DNA of 64,000 nt, from the NCBI GenBank assembly GCA_049840395.1, contig JASGLD010000008.1:186001-250000 (forward strand). The letters run 5' to 3'. Made by a program: the position numbers and the translations under genes. The DNA is from CAILZL01 sp049840395. Its GTDB lineage: Bacteria; Pseudomonadota; Gammaproteobacteria; Steroidobacterales; Steroidobacteraceae. Within the stretch, counting starts at the first letter, position 1. Each line of letters opens with the position of its first letter. This document shows, one piece after another, positions 9,119 through 17,725 of the stretch. Below the pieces are notes generated by a model, which saw nothing but the letters and a program-made list of their open reading frames with translations, did not search any database and was not told the DNA's origin.

Positions 9119-9550
9119 ATGAATCGCCGTCATGCCTTGTTGCTACTCGCCGGCTTGCCGCTGGCCACCCGTGCACAAACTCTCAAGAACCTGGCCGGCA
9201 GCCTGAAAGATCCATTGATCAGCCTGCTCAGCAGCCAGCTAGGCGTTACCGATAATCAAGCCAAGGGCGGTGTCGGTTCATTCTTGACGCTGGCCAAAGA
9301 AAAATTGCCGGCCGCTGATTTTTCCAAGATCACCAATTTGCTGCCGAACGCCGGCAAGTACATGGAGCTGGCCAAGACCCTGGGCGCAGTAGCCGGACCT
9401 TTGAAGAACGCTGCCGGTTTGAATGGCTCGCTCGGCAAGCTGGGCATGAACTCGGACACGGTCGCTAAATTCGTCCCTACCGTCACTGACTTCCTCGGCA
9501 AGGCCGGCGGCAGCACGGTCACCAATCTGCTGGCAACGGTGTTGAAGTAA
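9119..9550 (+). CDS. DUF2780 family exported protein
   Basis: 143 residues. The N-terminus (MNRRHALLLLAGLPLATRAQ) is a signal peptide. The rest matches the DUF2780 (VcgC/VcgE) pattern: LISLLSSQLGVTDNQAKGGVGSFLTLAKEKL, then repeated small-residue helices ending TVTNLLATVLK. Likely periplasmic; function unknown. Start is ATG 9119 with a strong AAAGGAG seven bases upstream. Confidence 0.85.
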   Translation: MNRRHALLLLAGLPLATRAQTLKNLAGSLKDPLISLLSSQLGVTDNQAKGGVGSFLTLAKEKLPAADFSKITNLLPNAGKYMELAKTLGAVAGPLKNAAGLNGSLGKLGMNSDTVAKFVPTVTDFLGKAGGSTVTNLLATVLK

Positions 9551-9580
9551 TTATTTGTCTACTGCTTCAGCGTCAGCGTA

Positions 9581-9622
9581 ATGCCCGTCTGCGCAATCGA
9601 AAGCGATTCTGCGGACGGGCAT
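9581..9622 (+). terminator. Strong hairpin downstream of the DUF2780 gene
   Basis: ATGCCCGTCTGCGCAATCG and CGATTCTGCGGACGGGCAT form a nearly complete 19-bp stem with loop AAAG. It lies 30 bases past the DUF2780 stop. The following tract (GAAATTATTTAAT) is A/T-rich, not a clean T-run. Probably a terminator separating this gene from the arn operon. Confidence 0.6.
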
Positions 9623-9692
9623 GAAATTATTTAATGGTCTTAATGAGGATCGTCGAGATCGAACAGATTTTCCCGAAGAAAATTGCCAGGAA

Positions 9693-9708
9693 ATTAATAA
9701 GGATTAAT
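9693..9708. promoter_or_regulatory. Candidate OmpR-family (PmrA-box-like) site upstream of arnT
   Basis: ATTAAT at 9693-9698 and again at 9703-9708, one helical turn apart, 43-58 bases before the first arn gene. Known PmrA boxes are direct TTAA-containing half-sites about one turn apart upstream of arn operons. A second pair, TTTAAT/CTTAAT, is at 9630-9644. The match is by eye; no pmrAB genes are in the window. Confidence 0.4.
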
Positions 9709-9750
9709 TCTCACCACGATTGATTCCCAGCTCATCTACTGTCTCAGAAG

Positions 9751-11433
9751 ATGATGAGCGATGTACCAACCCAACCTGCATTCAAAACCCAAACCTGCTG
9801 GTTGTTGTTGGCGCTGATAGCCGGCCTGTGGTTCGCCACGCTGGGCACTCGACATCTGCTGAATCCGGATGAGGGCCGCTACGCAGAAATCGCTAGCGAG
9901 ATGCTGACAACGGGTGACTGGATCACACCGCGCCTCAATGGCATCAAGTATTTCGAAAAACCCCCGCTGCAATACTGGATGACCGCTGCGGCCTATCAAG
10001 TGTTCGGGCAAACCGAATTTGCAGCGCGTTTCTGGACAGGATTGACCGGCTTTGCCGGCCTGCTACTCGCGGGATTTACCACGCTGCGACTGTTTGGTCG
10101 GAGCGCCGCCGCCATGACCATCGCGGTACTGGCCAGCTCGCTGCTGTACGTGGTGATCGGCCATATCAATACGTTGGACATGGGGCTGTCCTTCTTCCTG
10201 CAACTGGCAATTTCCAGCTTCCTGCTGGCGCAACAATCCACCACCGTGGCGACCGAACGTAACTGGATGCTGGGTGCGTGGGCATCAGTCGCTCTGGCTT
10301 TTCTTAGCAAGGGCTTGGTGGCACTGATTCTGCCGGCTTTGACACTTATCGCTTACACCCTTGTCACTCGCGAATATTCGGCGTGGCGTCGTCTGCATAT
10401 CGGCAAAGGATTACTGTTGCTTCTAGTGCTGGGGCCGCCCTGGCTGGTGGCGGTGTCGCGCACCAATACGGAGTTTCTGCAATTTTTCTTTTTACACGAG
10501 CAGTTCGAACGCTTCTTAACCACCATCCACGACCGCGCCGGCCCTTGGTGGTACTTTCTGCCGCTATTGCTGTTGGGCACCCTGCCCTGGACCTTTGTAG
10601 CACTGCGCCAGTTCAAGCCTGCATGGCAGCTCGATAGCCAATTGAACGGTTTCCAAACACGCCGCTTCCTGATGTTGTGGATAGTGGTGGTGGTGACCTT
10701 CTTCAGTCTTTCGCATTCCAAACTGCCACCCTACATCGTGCCGGTCATACCCATGTTTGCCATGCTGCTGGGCGATATTTTTACTCGCTTGAGTGTCCGT
10801 GCTTTACGGATGCACCTGCTGGTGATGGGCAGTGTGTTGACCTTGCTGGCCGTGATGATTGGCCTATTGCCCACCGGCCTTGCCGGAACACGCTCAGTAG
10901 ACCTGATAGGTAAATTACAACCCCCGGCGACCATCGGTTTTCTGTTGGCCGCAGCCGCCATGTTGTTCTCTGCATGGCAACTGCGCCGGTCCGCTACTAC
11001 GCATACCATTCCTCGCGCAGTCATCACCACTGGACTGGGTACGCTGCTAGCCTTGAACGTATTGATACAGGGCTCGAATGAAATCAGCGCAACGCGCTCC
11101 GGTTATGCATTGGCGCAACAAATTAAGGCTGCCGTTCCTGACGATTTGAGCAACCTGCCCATCTACAGCGTCAGCAACTACGATCAAACGCTGCCTTTCT
11201 ATCTGCAACGCCGCATTACCTTGGTAAACTATCGCGGCGAATTGGACTTCGGTCTTACCCAGGAACCGGAGCTGGCCATAGACAGCATCGAAGCCTTCGC
11301 GCGAGTGTGGAACCAGCCAGGTTCTGCTATCGCTGTCATGTCTCCGGCGTTGTATACAGAAATGCTGAGTAAGGGCTTGCCGATGCGACTCATCGCTGAA
11401 CAAGCAAAAATGGTCGCCGTCGGTAAACCTTAG
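9751..11433 (+). CDS. arnT: ArnT-like lipid A 4-amino-4-deoxy-L-arabinose transferase (GT-C family)
   Basis: 560-residue polytopic inner-membrane glycosyltransferase. The N-terminal loop contains LLNPDEGRYAEIASEMLTTGDW and GIKYFEKPPLQYW, the PMT/ArnT motifs with the catalytic Asp-Glu. About a dozen hydrophobic segments and a periplasmic C-terminal domain follow. It should move L-Ara4N from undecaprenyl phosphate to lipid A phosphates on the periplasmic side. First gene of the arn cluster, whereas in E. coli arnT comes after arnD. The start could be either of two adjacent ATGs (9751, 9754). Confidence 0.9.
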   Translation: MMSDVPTQPAFKTQTCWLLLALIAGLWFATLGTRHLLNPDEGRYAEIASEMLTTGDWITPRLNGIKYFEKPPLQYWMTAAAYQVFGQTEFAARFWTGLTGFAGLLLAGFTTLRLFGRSAAAMTIAVLASSLLYVVIGHINTLDMGLSFFLQLAISSFLLAQQSTTVATERNWMLGAWASVALAFLSKGLVALILPALTLIAYTLVTREYSAWRRLHIGKGLLLLLVLGPPWLVAVSRTNTEFLQFFFLHEQFERFLTTIHDRAGPWWYFLPLLLLGTLPWTFVALRQFKPAWQLDSQLNGFQTRRFLMLWIVVVVTFFSLSHSKLPPYIVPVIPMFAMLLGDIFTRLSVRALRMHLLVMGSVLTLLAVMIGLLPTGLAGTRSVDLIGKLQPPATIGFLLAAAAMLFSAWQLRRSATTHTIPRAVITTGLGTLLALNVLIQGSNEISATRSGYALAQQIKAAVPDDLSNLPIYSVSNYDQTLPFYLQRRITLVNYRGELDFGLTQEPELAIDSIEAFARVWNQPGSAIAVMSPALYTEMLSKGLPMRLIAEQAKMVAVGKP

Positions 11434-11535
11434 ATAGACATCAGCTTGTAGGTTGATTGTGCAGACCGACAGTCGAAGCCCGAATGCACGGCCGCCGAAA
11501 AACATTTGCCAGATGACTCAAGAGTCCCACCTATC

Positions 11536-11907
11536 ATGACTGCCGCCGCCTTCGCCTTGATACTTACCGGCGTACTGCTCAATGCCTGTGCACAGCTACT
11601 GCTGAAGGCCGGCACCAATGCCATCGGCCACATCGAATTTTCCGGCGCCGGCATCTGGGCAGTCGCACCACGACTGATGTTCGAGCCGCATATTCTTGGC
11701 GGGCTGGCCTGCTACGCCATCAGCGTGGTGGTCTGGATCGGCGCTTTATCGCGCACCCCCGTGAGCATGGCCTACCCGATGCTATCCATCGGCTACATCG
11801 TCAATGCGCTGGCTGCCTGGTACTTATTTGCCGAAGCGCTGACACCCACACGCGTGGCCGGTATTGCTGTCATCATTGTCGGCGTCGTACTGATCACCCG
11901 TAGCTGA
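11536..11907 (+). CDS. SMR/EamA-type small membrane protein, ArnE/ArnF-like flippase subunit
   Basis: About 123 residues with four hydrophobic helices. The first has LNACAQLLLKAG, with the polar/small pattern of the SMR fold; the last is AGIAVIIVGVVLITRS. E. coli ArnE and ArnF are two such proteins that together flip undecaprenyl-P-L-Ara4N; here only one is encoded, between arnT and arnB. Start ATG 11536 is preferred over TTG 11506, because the ten extra residues are hydrophilic and unlike the family. It ends 4 bases before arnB. Confidence 0.75.
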   Translation: MTAAAFALILTGVLLNACAQLLLKAGTNAIGHIEFSGAGIWAVAPRLMFEPHILGGLACYAISVVVWIGALSRTPVSMAYPMLSIGYIVNALAAWYLFAEALTPTRVAGIAVIIVGVVLITRS

Positions 11908-11911
11908 ACTC

Positions 11912-13063
11912 ATGAGCGCAGTCCATCCATCCCTACCGCGTCTGCCGATGACACGCCCCACCATCGACGAGGCAACCATTGCCGGCGTGGTGGAAGTATT
12001 GCGTTCGGGCTGGATCACTTCGGGTCCGAAGGTGAAAGAGTTCGAAACCAAGTTATCGCAGTACTGCGGCGGTCGTCCGGTGCGCGCCTTCAACTCGGGC
12101 ACCTGTACCATGGAGATTGCATTGCGTATTGCCGGCGTGGGTCCGGGCGATACCGTCATCACCACACCGCTGTCCTGGGTCTCGACCAGTAATGTCATTC
12201 TGGAAGTAGGCGCCACGCCGATCTTCGTCGACATTGATCCAGCGACGCGCAACATTAATTTAAATTTAGTCGAAGCCGCCATCGCACCGAACACCAAGGC
12301 CATCATTCCTGTGGACTTGGCCGGCTTGCCGGTAGATAGAGATCGTCTCTACGCCATCGCTCGCAAACATGGTTTGCGTGTGATCGAAGACGCCGCACAA
12401 TCCTTCGGCAGCACTTGGCAGGATCGGCGCATCGGCAGCGAAGGCGATTTCATTTCTTTCAGCTTCCACGCCAACAAGAACATCACCACCGTCGAAGGCG
12501 GTTGCCTGGTGCTCAACAACGAAGCGGAAGCCAAACTGGCCGAACAGTATCGACTGCAAGGCGTGATGCGCTCCGGCTACGACGGCATGGAGGTTGAAGT
12601 AGTCGGCGGTAAATTCAATCTCACCGATGTGGCCGCTCGCGTAGGCCTGGGCCAGTTGCCGCATCTGGAAACGTTCACCGAGCAGCGTCGCGAACTGGCC
12701 CGTCATTACTTTGAATTGTTCAAGGCCGAAGCCGATCTGGAGCTGGGTCTGCCACCGGCCAACTTCACCGACAGCAACTGGCATATGTTCCAAGTGGTGT
12801 TGCCCGAAGCGCGTTTGCAGGTAAAACGCGCCACCATCATGGCCGACCTCGATGCCGCAGGCATCGGCACCGGCGTGCACTATCCACCCATTCATCTGTT
12901 CGCTTTGTATCAGCGCCTTGGCCATGTCGAAGGCGATCATCCGCAAGCCGAATACGTCGGCCGTAATATTCTGACGCTGCCGTTGTTTCCGGGCATGACC
13001 CCCGCCGATGTGGTGCGCGTCGTGACCGCACTCAGCCGCAGCCTGCGTAGCCATTTGAAATAG
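11912..13063 (+). CDS. arnB: UDP-4-amino-4-deoxy-L-arabinose--oxoglutarate aminotransferase ArnB
   Basis: 383-residue DegT/DnrJ/EryC1-family PLP enzyme. The PLP lysine is K189 in SFHANKNITTVEGG; GTCTMEIAL and EDAAQSFGS are the usual cofactor-site blocks, and GVHYPPIHLFALYQ is near the end. Length and lysine position match ArnB (~380 residues). It transaminates UDP-4-keto-arabinose with glutamate to UDP-L-Ara4N in the cytoplasm. Position 5' of arnC supports the call over other sugar aminotransferases. Confidence 0.93.
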   Translation: MSAVHPSLPRLPMTRPTIDEATIAGVVEVLRSGWITSGPKVKEFETKLSQYCGGRPVRAFNSGTCTMEIALRIAGVGPGDTVITTPLSWVSTSNVILEVGATPIFVDIDPATRNINLNLVEAAIAPNTKAIIPVDLAGLPVDRDRLYAIARKHGLRVIEDAAQSFGSTWQDRRIGSEGDFISFSFHANKNITTVEGGCLVLNNEAEAKLAEQYRLQGVMRSGYDGMEVEVVGGKFNLTDVAARVGLGQLPHLETFTEQRRELARHYFELFKAEADLELGLPPANFTDSNWHMFQVVLPEARLQVKRATIMADLDAAGIGTGVHYPPIHLFALYQRLGHVEGDHPQAEYVGRNILTLPLFPGMTPADVVRVVTALSRSLRSHLK

Positions 13064-13068
13064 TCATC

Positions 13069-14019
13069 ATGAGCAATATCGATCTGTCGGTGGTGATTCC
13101 GATTTATAACGAGGCAGCCGGCCTGGATGCCCTGTTCGCGCGCCTGTATCCGGCACTCGATCAATTAAGCACGGATCTGCAGCTGCGCTATGAATTGATC
13201 CTGGTGGACGATGGCAGCCGCGATCAATCGCCCGCCATGCTGCGCGAACAATTCACGCAGCGTCCCGATGTCACACGCATTGTCTTGTTAGCGGTGAATG
13301 CCGGTCAGCACATGGCCATCAAGGCCGGCTTCGAACGCACACGCGGTGCAGTCATCGTCACCCTCGATGCCGATCTGCAGAATCCGCCGGAAGAAATCGC
13401 CAAGCTGTTGGCCAAGATGCGCGAGGGCCACGACTACGTCGGTGGCTATCGCAAGGAACGCCAGGATAGTTTTTTCCGTCGCTACGCCTCGCGCATGCTG
13501 AATCGCCTGCGCGAACGCACCACGCGTATTCGCATGCGCGATCAAGGCTGCATGCTACGCGCCTATAGCAAGCAGATTGTCGATGCCATCAACCATACGC
13601 AGGAAGTGAATCTGTTTATCCCAGCGCTGGCCTACCTGTATGCGCGCCGCCCCACCGATGTAGAAGTGGCGCACGAAGAACGCGCCGCAGGTGAGTCCAA
13701 GTATTCGCTGTCGTCACTAATGCGCCTGAACTTCGATTTGATGACCGGCTACTCGCGCGCACCGCTGCAGTTCTTCACTCTGCTGGGCATGGCTACGGCG
13801 GGCCTGGCGGCCTTCTTCGTTATCGTACTGGCTCTGCGCCGCTTGTTGGTGGGTGCGGAAGCCGAAGGTGTATTCACGCTGTTCGGTATCGTGTTCTTCC
13901 TGATCGGCATTGCGCTGTTCGGCCTAGGCCTGCTCGGTGAGTACGTGGGTCGTATCTACCAACAAGTCCAATCGCGACCGCGCTACCTGGTGCAGGCCGT
14001 GCTGGAAAAGCAGGAATGA
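13069..14019 (+). CDS. arnC: Undecaprenyl-phosphate 4-deoxy-4-formamido-L-arabinose transferase ArnC
   Basis: 316-residue GT2 glycosyltransferase. The nucleotide-sugar site is near VVIPIYNEAAGLDALF, with VDDGSRDQS and TLDADLQNPPEEI (the DxD region). Two C-terminal transmembrane helices (~230-255 and ~268-290) anchor it to the inner membrane. It transfers the formylated sugar to undecaprenyl phosphate. It is 5 bases after arnB and overlaps the next gene by 4 bases (ATGA), implying coupling. Confidence 0.94.
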   Translation: MSNIDLSVVIPIYNEAAGLDALFARLYPALDQLSTDLQLRYELILVDDGSRDQSPAMLREQFTQRPDVTRIVLLAVNAGQHMAIKAGFERTRGAVIVTLDADLQNPPEEIAKLLAKMREGHDYVGGYRKERQDSFFRRYASRMLNRLRERTTRIRMRDQGCMLRAYSKQIVDAINHTQEVNLFIPALAYLYARRPTDVEVAHEERAAGESKYSLSSLMRLNFDLMTGYSRAPLQFFTLLGMATAGLAAFFVIVLALRRLLVGAEAEGVFTLFGIVFFLIGIALFGLGLLGEYVGRIYQQVQSRPRYLVQAVLEKQE

Positions 14020-14945
14020 GTGTGCGCGCCACTGCAGTCGTGTTCGCATACCACAACGTCGGCGTACGTTGCCTGTCGGTATTGCTGGCGCATGGCGTAG
14101 ATGTGCAGTTGGTGCTGACGCACGAAGACGATCCCAACGAACACATTTGGTTCGACAGTGTGAGTTCGCTGGCCGCGCGTCATCATCTGCGTTGCGCCAC
14201 ACCCAAGAATCCCAACAGCGATGAATGGCAACAACAGCTGCAAGCATTGCGACCGGATTTCATTTTCTCGTTCTACTATCGCCACATGCTCAAACACGAG
14301 TTGCTGGCCTGTGCACAGCGTGGCGCTTACAACATGCATGGTTCGCTGCTACCCAAGTATCGCGGTCGCGTGCCGGTAAATTGGGCCGTATTGAATGGCG
14401 AACGCGAAACCGGCGCCACCTTGCACCAGATGGTGACCAAGCCCGATGCCGGCGCCATCGCCGCGCAACAGGCCGTACCCATCCTGCCTGATGACACCGC
14501 CTTCGATGTCTTCCAAAAAGTCACGGTGGCCGCCGAGCTGGCTTTGGATAAAGTTCTACCGAACATTCTCGACGGCAGCGTCAAACTGTATGCGCAAGAT
14601 TTATCCACCGGCTCATACTTCGGTGGTCGCAAACCCGAGGATGGCCGCATCAATTGGCAGCAGAACGCGGCACAGATTCACAACTTGATTCGCGCCGTGG
14701 CGCCACCGTATCCGGGCGCGTTCACTCTGGTGCAAAATAAATTGCTGCGCGTATTACGCAGCCGTGTTCCAGCCACACAACGTCCGCGTCATCCCGGACC
14801 CTGTCTGTATTGGGATGGTCATAGCCTGCGCGCCGACCTGTGCGATTCCGTACTGGAAATCAGCGCGGAGCACGACGGCAAACTACTCGACGAATTCACC
14901 TGGACCAATCTGTTCGGCAAGGCGCCGATCAGCTTGCCTAATTAA
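14016..14945 (+). CDS. arnA: UDP-L-Ara4N formyltransferase (stand-alone N-terminal half of ArnA)
   Basis: 309 residues, equivalent to the formyltransferase domain (~1-305) of E. coli ArnA. The catalytic triad is visible as N106 and H108 in NMHGSLLPKYRGR and D144 in TKPDAGA, matching N102/H104/D140. It formylates UDP-L-Ara4N with N10-formyl-tetrahydrofolate. The frame closes with a stop (TAA) and 24 bases separate it from the decarboxylase gene, so this is a genuine gene split and not a single-base frameshift. Confidence 0.92.
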   Translation: MSVRATAVVFAYHNVGVRCLSVLLAHGVDVQLVLTHEDDPNEHIWFDSVSSLAARHHLRCATPKNPNSDEWQQQLQALRPDFIFSFYYRHMLKHELLACAQRGAYNMHGSLLPKYRGRVPVNWAVLNGERETGATLHQMVTKPDAGAIAAQQAVPILPDDTAFDVFQKVTVAAELALDKVLPNILDGSVKLYAQDLSTGSYFGGRKPEDGRINWQQNAAQIHNLIRAVAPPYPGAFTLVQNKLLRVLRSRVPATQRPRHPGPCLYWDGHSLRADLCDSVLEISAEHDGKLLDEFTWTNLFGKAPISLPN

Positions 14946-14969
14946 CTCTCTTCTCATCTGAAAGCAGTC

Positions 14970-16013
14970 ATGAAAAAAGTACTCATCATCGGCGTCAACG
15001 GCTTCATCGGTCACCACCTGGCCAATCGCATCCTGCGTACCACCGACTGGCATGTGTACGGCATGGACATGAATTCGGATCGCATCGAAGGTCTGCTGAG
15101 CGACCAGCGCTTCCACTTCTTCGAAGGCGACATCACCATCAATCGCGAATGGATCGCGTATCACATCAAGAAGTGCGATGTGATCCTGCCGCTGGTGGCC
15201 ATCGCCACACCGGCCACTTACGTGCGCGAACCGCTGCGTGTATTCGAACTGGACTTCGAGGCCAACCTGCCCATCATTCGCGCCGCTGTGGAATTCAAGA
15301 AGCGGCTGATCTTCCCCTCGACTTCCGAGGTGTACGGCATGTCACCGGACGAAGCTTTCGATCCGGACAATTCGCCACTGGTATACGGCCCGATCAACAA
15401 GCCACGCTGGATTTACGCCTGCGCCAAGCAAATGATGGATCGCGTCATTGCCGCTTACGGTCAGGAGCGCGGTTTCGACTACACCCTGTTCCGTCCCTTC
15501 AACTGGATCGGTTCGGGTCTGGATTCGATCAACACCACCAAGGAAGGCAGCTCACGCGTACTGACACAGTTCCTCGGTCACATCGTGCGCGGCGAGACCA
15601 TCAAGCTGGTGGATGGCGGTCAGCAAAAGCGCTCCTTCACGCATATCGATGACGGCATCGATGCCTTGATGGCCATCATTGAAAACAAGGACGGCGTGGC
15701 CACCGGCAAGATTTACAACATCGGCAATCCCACCAATAACTTCTCGGTGCGCGAACTGGCCAACGACATGCTGGCGCTGGCCGCGAAGTATCCCGAGTAT
15801 GCGGAATCTGCCAAGAAGGTGAAGCTGGTTGATATCACCTCGCAGGAGTACTACGGCAAGGGCTATCAAGATGTGCAGAACCGCGTGCCCAAGATCGACA
15901 ACACCTGCAAGGATCTGAACTGGCAGCCGCGTGTGACCATGCAGGATGCATTGCAACGCATTTTCGAGTCTTACCGCGCGCATGTTCGTGAAGCGCACGA
16001 TTTGATGAACTAA
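14970..16013 (+). CDS. arnA: UDP-glucuronate oxidative decarboxylase (stand-alone C-terminal half of ArnA)
   Basis: 347-residue short-chain dehydrogenase fold, equivalent to residues ~315-660 of E. coli ArnA. The NAD motif is GVNGFIG at 8-14. The catalytic set is S119-E120 (PSTSEVYGM) and Y149-x3-K153 (IYACAKQ). It oxidises and decarboxylates UDP-glucuronate to UDP-4-keto-arabinose, the ArnB substrate. Its own ATG 14970 follows a gap of 24 bases. The call over plain UDP-xylose synthase rests on the ArnA-like FRPFNWIGSGLD block and operon context. Confidence 0.92.
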   Translation: MKKVLIIGVNGFIGHHLANRILRTTDWHVYGMDMNSDRIEGLLSDQRFHFFEGDITINREWIAYHIKKCDVILPLVAIATPATYVREPLRVFELDFEANLPIIRAAVEFKKRLIFPSTSEVYGMSPDEAFDPDNSPLVYGPINKPRWIYACAKQMMDRVIAAYGQERGFDYTLFRPFNWIGSGLDSINTTKEGSSRVLTQFLGHIVRGETIKLVDGGQQKRSFTHIDDGIDALMAIIENKDGVATGKIYNIGNPTNNFSVRELANDMLALAAKYPEYAESAKKVKLVDITSQEYYGKGYQDVQNRVPKIDNTCKDLNWQPRVTMQDALQRIFESYRAHVREAHDLMN

Positions 16014-16016
16014 GAC

Positions 16017-16084
16017 GGGCGCAATAAATTGCGCCCCTACGGTAATGCGGCATTATCCATGTAGGGGCGTGATTCATCACGCCC
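16017..16084. repeat. REP-like doublet inside the arn operon
   Basis: Two different 20-base palindromes face each other: GGGCGCAATAAATTGCGCCC (16017) and GGGCGTGATTCATCACGCCC (ending 16084), each joined on its inner side to a CCTAC/GTAGG tag. The repeat fills the gap between the decarboxylase and arnD genes. Related units occur at 18737-18760 and 35487-35540. Confidence 0.8.
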
Positions 16085-16093
16085 TCAACCATC

Positions 16094-17032
16094 ATGAAGC
16101 TCGCACTAAAAATCGACGTCGATACCTATCGCGGCACGCGGGAAGGCGTACCGAATCTGCTACGGCTGCTCGACAAGTACGGCATCACGGCAACCTTCTT
16201 ATTCTCGCTGGGCCCGGATCACACCGGCCGCGCCTTGAAGCGCGCCTTCCGTCCTGGTTTCCTGAGCAAGGTCAGTCGCACTTCAGTAGTCAGTCACTAC
16301 GGCATCAAGACCTTGATGTACGGCGTGCTATTGCCTGGCCCGGATATCGGCCGACGTTGCGCCGGCATCCTGCGTTCGGTGCGCGATGCAGGACATGAAG
16401 TGGGCATACATACCTGGGATCACATTCGCTGGCAGGACGGCGTCGAACACGCCGACAACCGCTGGACCGAACGCGAGATGCAGCTTGCCGTGCAACGCTT
16501 CAGCGAGATCTTCGGTTGCGCGCCACAAACCCATGGTGCTGCAGGTTGGCAGATGAACAACCACGCCATCGCGCTGACTGAGCAACTGGGCTTCGACTAC
16601 AGTTCAGACAGTCGCGGTCATTCACCCTTCCTGCCCTGGATCGACGGCAAGGTTATCGCCTGCCCGCAGCTGCCCAGTACGCTGCCCACCCTGGATGAAT
16701 TGATAGGCGTCGACGATCTGACCGAGGCCAACGTCGCCCGGCATGTGCTGCAGCAAACCGCGGCAACACCTGAGCAGCCGCCCGTGTACACGCTGCATGC
16801 TGAATTGGAAGGCATGAAACTGCTGCCGGTGTTCGAGCAGTTGCTGCAGGGCTGGCGCACACAGGGTTATGCCCTAACCACATCGCGGGAAATATTCAAG
16901 CAGTTACAACCGCAGGAACTGCCGGTACACCGCCTGATCCGCGGCACGGTACCGGGCAGATCGGGCACTTTGATGATCCAAGGGCCGCCGGTAGTGAACG
17001 AAGCTCGCACTGCTCCCGCCACTCCCGCATAA
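16094..17032 (+). CDS. arnD: 4-deoxy-4-formamido-L-arabinose-phosphoundecaprenol deformylase ArnD
   Basis: 312-residue polysaccharide-deacetylase-fold protein. KIDVDTYRGTREGVPNLL holds the metal Asp residues; HEVGIHTWDHIRWQD supplies the metal His residues; GAAGWQMNNHAI and YSSDSRGHSPFLP are ArnD-typical. It removes the formyl group from undecaprenyl-P-L-Ara4FN. It is separated from the upstream arn gene by an 80-base repeat, so its expression may differ from the rest of the operon. Confidence 0.92.
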   Translation: MKLALKIDVDTYRGTREGVPNLLRLLDKYGITATFLFSLGPDHTGRALKRAFRPGFLSKVSRTSVVSHYGIKTLMYGVLLPGPDIGRRCAGILRSVRDAGHEVGIHTWDHIRWQDGVEHADNRWTEREMQLAVQRFSEIFGCAPQTHGAAGWQMNNHAIALTEQLGFDYSSDSRGHSPFLPWIDGKVIACPQLPSTLPTLDELIGVDDLTEANVARHVLQQTAATPEQPPVYTLHAELEGMKLLPVFEQLLQGWRTQGYALTTSREIFKQLQPQELPVHRLIRGTVPGRSGTLMIQGPPVVNEARTAPATPA

Positions 17033-17083
17033 TTGGCGGATTACCGTTTTCTTATCGACGAATAGACGAGTCGGGGCTTCATC

Positions 17084-17725
17084 ATGCGTTTCCTGTCCGC
17101 ACTCATGCCGCGCGAGCGACATTTTTTTACCCTGTTCAACCAACACGCCAACCTGGTGGTGCAGGGCAGCAAGGTGTTGCTGGAATTGCTGGAACACTAT
17201 CCGGACGTCAATTCCCGCAAGCGCTTCATCGACAAGATCGAAGACATCGAGCAGAAGGCCGACGATGTCACCCATGAAACCGTGGCACTCATGCACGCCA
17301 CCTTCGTGACGCCCTTCGACCGCGATCAAATCAATCGCTTGATCACGCGCATGGATGACATTCTCGATCTGATCCAGGATACCGCCGAAACACTGCAACT
17401 TTATGACATTCAACAACTCACCCCGGAGGCCACGCATCTGGCCAACCTGGTGGAAATTTGTTGCGAGCGAGTGCAGGCGGCGGTGGCCCTGCTGTCATCC
17501 ATGGATAACAGCACCACCATTCTCGGCACCTGCCAGGAAATTGATTCGCTGGAATCGGATGCCGACCGCGTGATGCGCGCTGCGGTATCGAAACTGTTCC
17601 GCGAAGAAGCCGATGTGCGCCAGATCATCAAGCTCAAGGCCATTTACGAACTGCTGGAAACCGCCACCGATAAATGTCAGGACGTGGCCAATGTGATTGA
17701 AGGCGTGGTGCTGGAGAACGCCTGA
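17084..17725 (+). CDS. DUF47 (PhoU-like) Pit accessory protein
   Basis: 213-residue helical protein of the DUF47 family: MPRERHFFTLFNQHANLVVQGS at the start, HETVALMHATFVTPFDRDQINRLITRMDDILDLI in the middle, and EIDSLESDADRVMRAAVSKLF, a PhoU-like metal-binding pattern, toward the end. Genes of this type almost always precede pit transporters and are thought to control them. Its stop overlaps the next start by one base (TGATG). Confidence 0.9.
   Translation: MRFLSALMPRERHFFTLFNQHANLVVQGSKVLLELLEHYPDVNSRKRFIDKIEDIEQKADDVTHETVALMHATFVTPFDRDQINRLITRMDDILDLIQDTAETLQLYDIQQLTPEATHLANLVEICCERVQAAVALLSSMDNSTTILGTCQEIDSLESDADRVMRAAVSKLFREEADVRQIIKLKAIYELLETATDKCQDVANVIEGVVLENA

Noticed and set aside
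12266..13054. 262-codon - strand frame opposite arnB
   Set aside because: Shadow of arnB; no ribosome site and low-complexity His/Gly/Gln-rich translation typical of antisense frames.
14946..14969. Frameshift or sequencing error joining the two ArnA halves
   Set aside because: The first half ends in a stop, the gap is 24 bases and the second has its own ATG, so two genes are the simpler reading.
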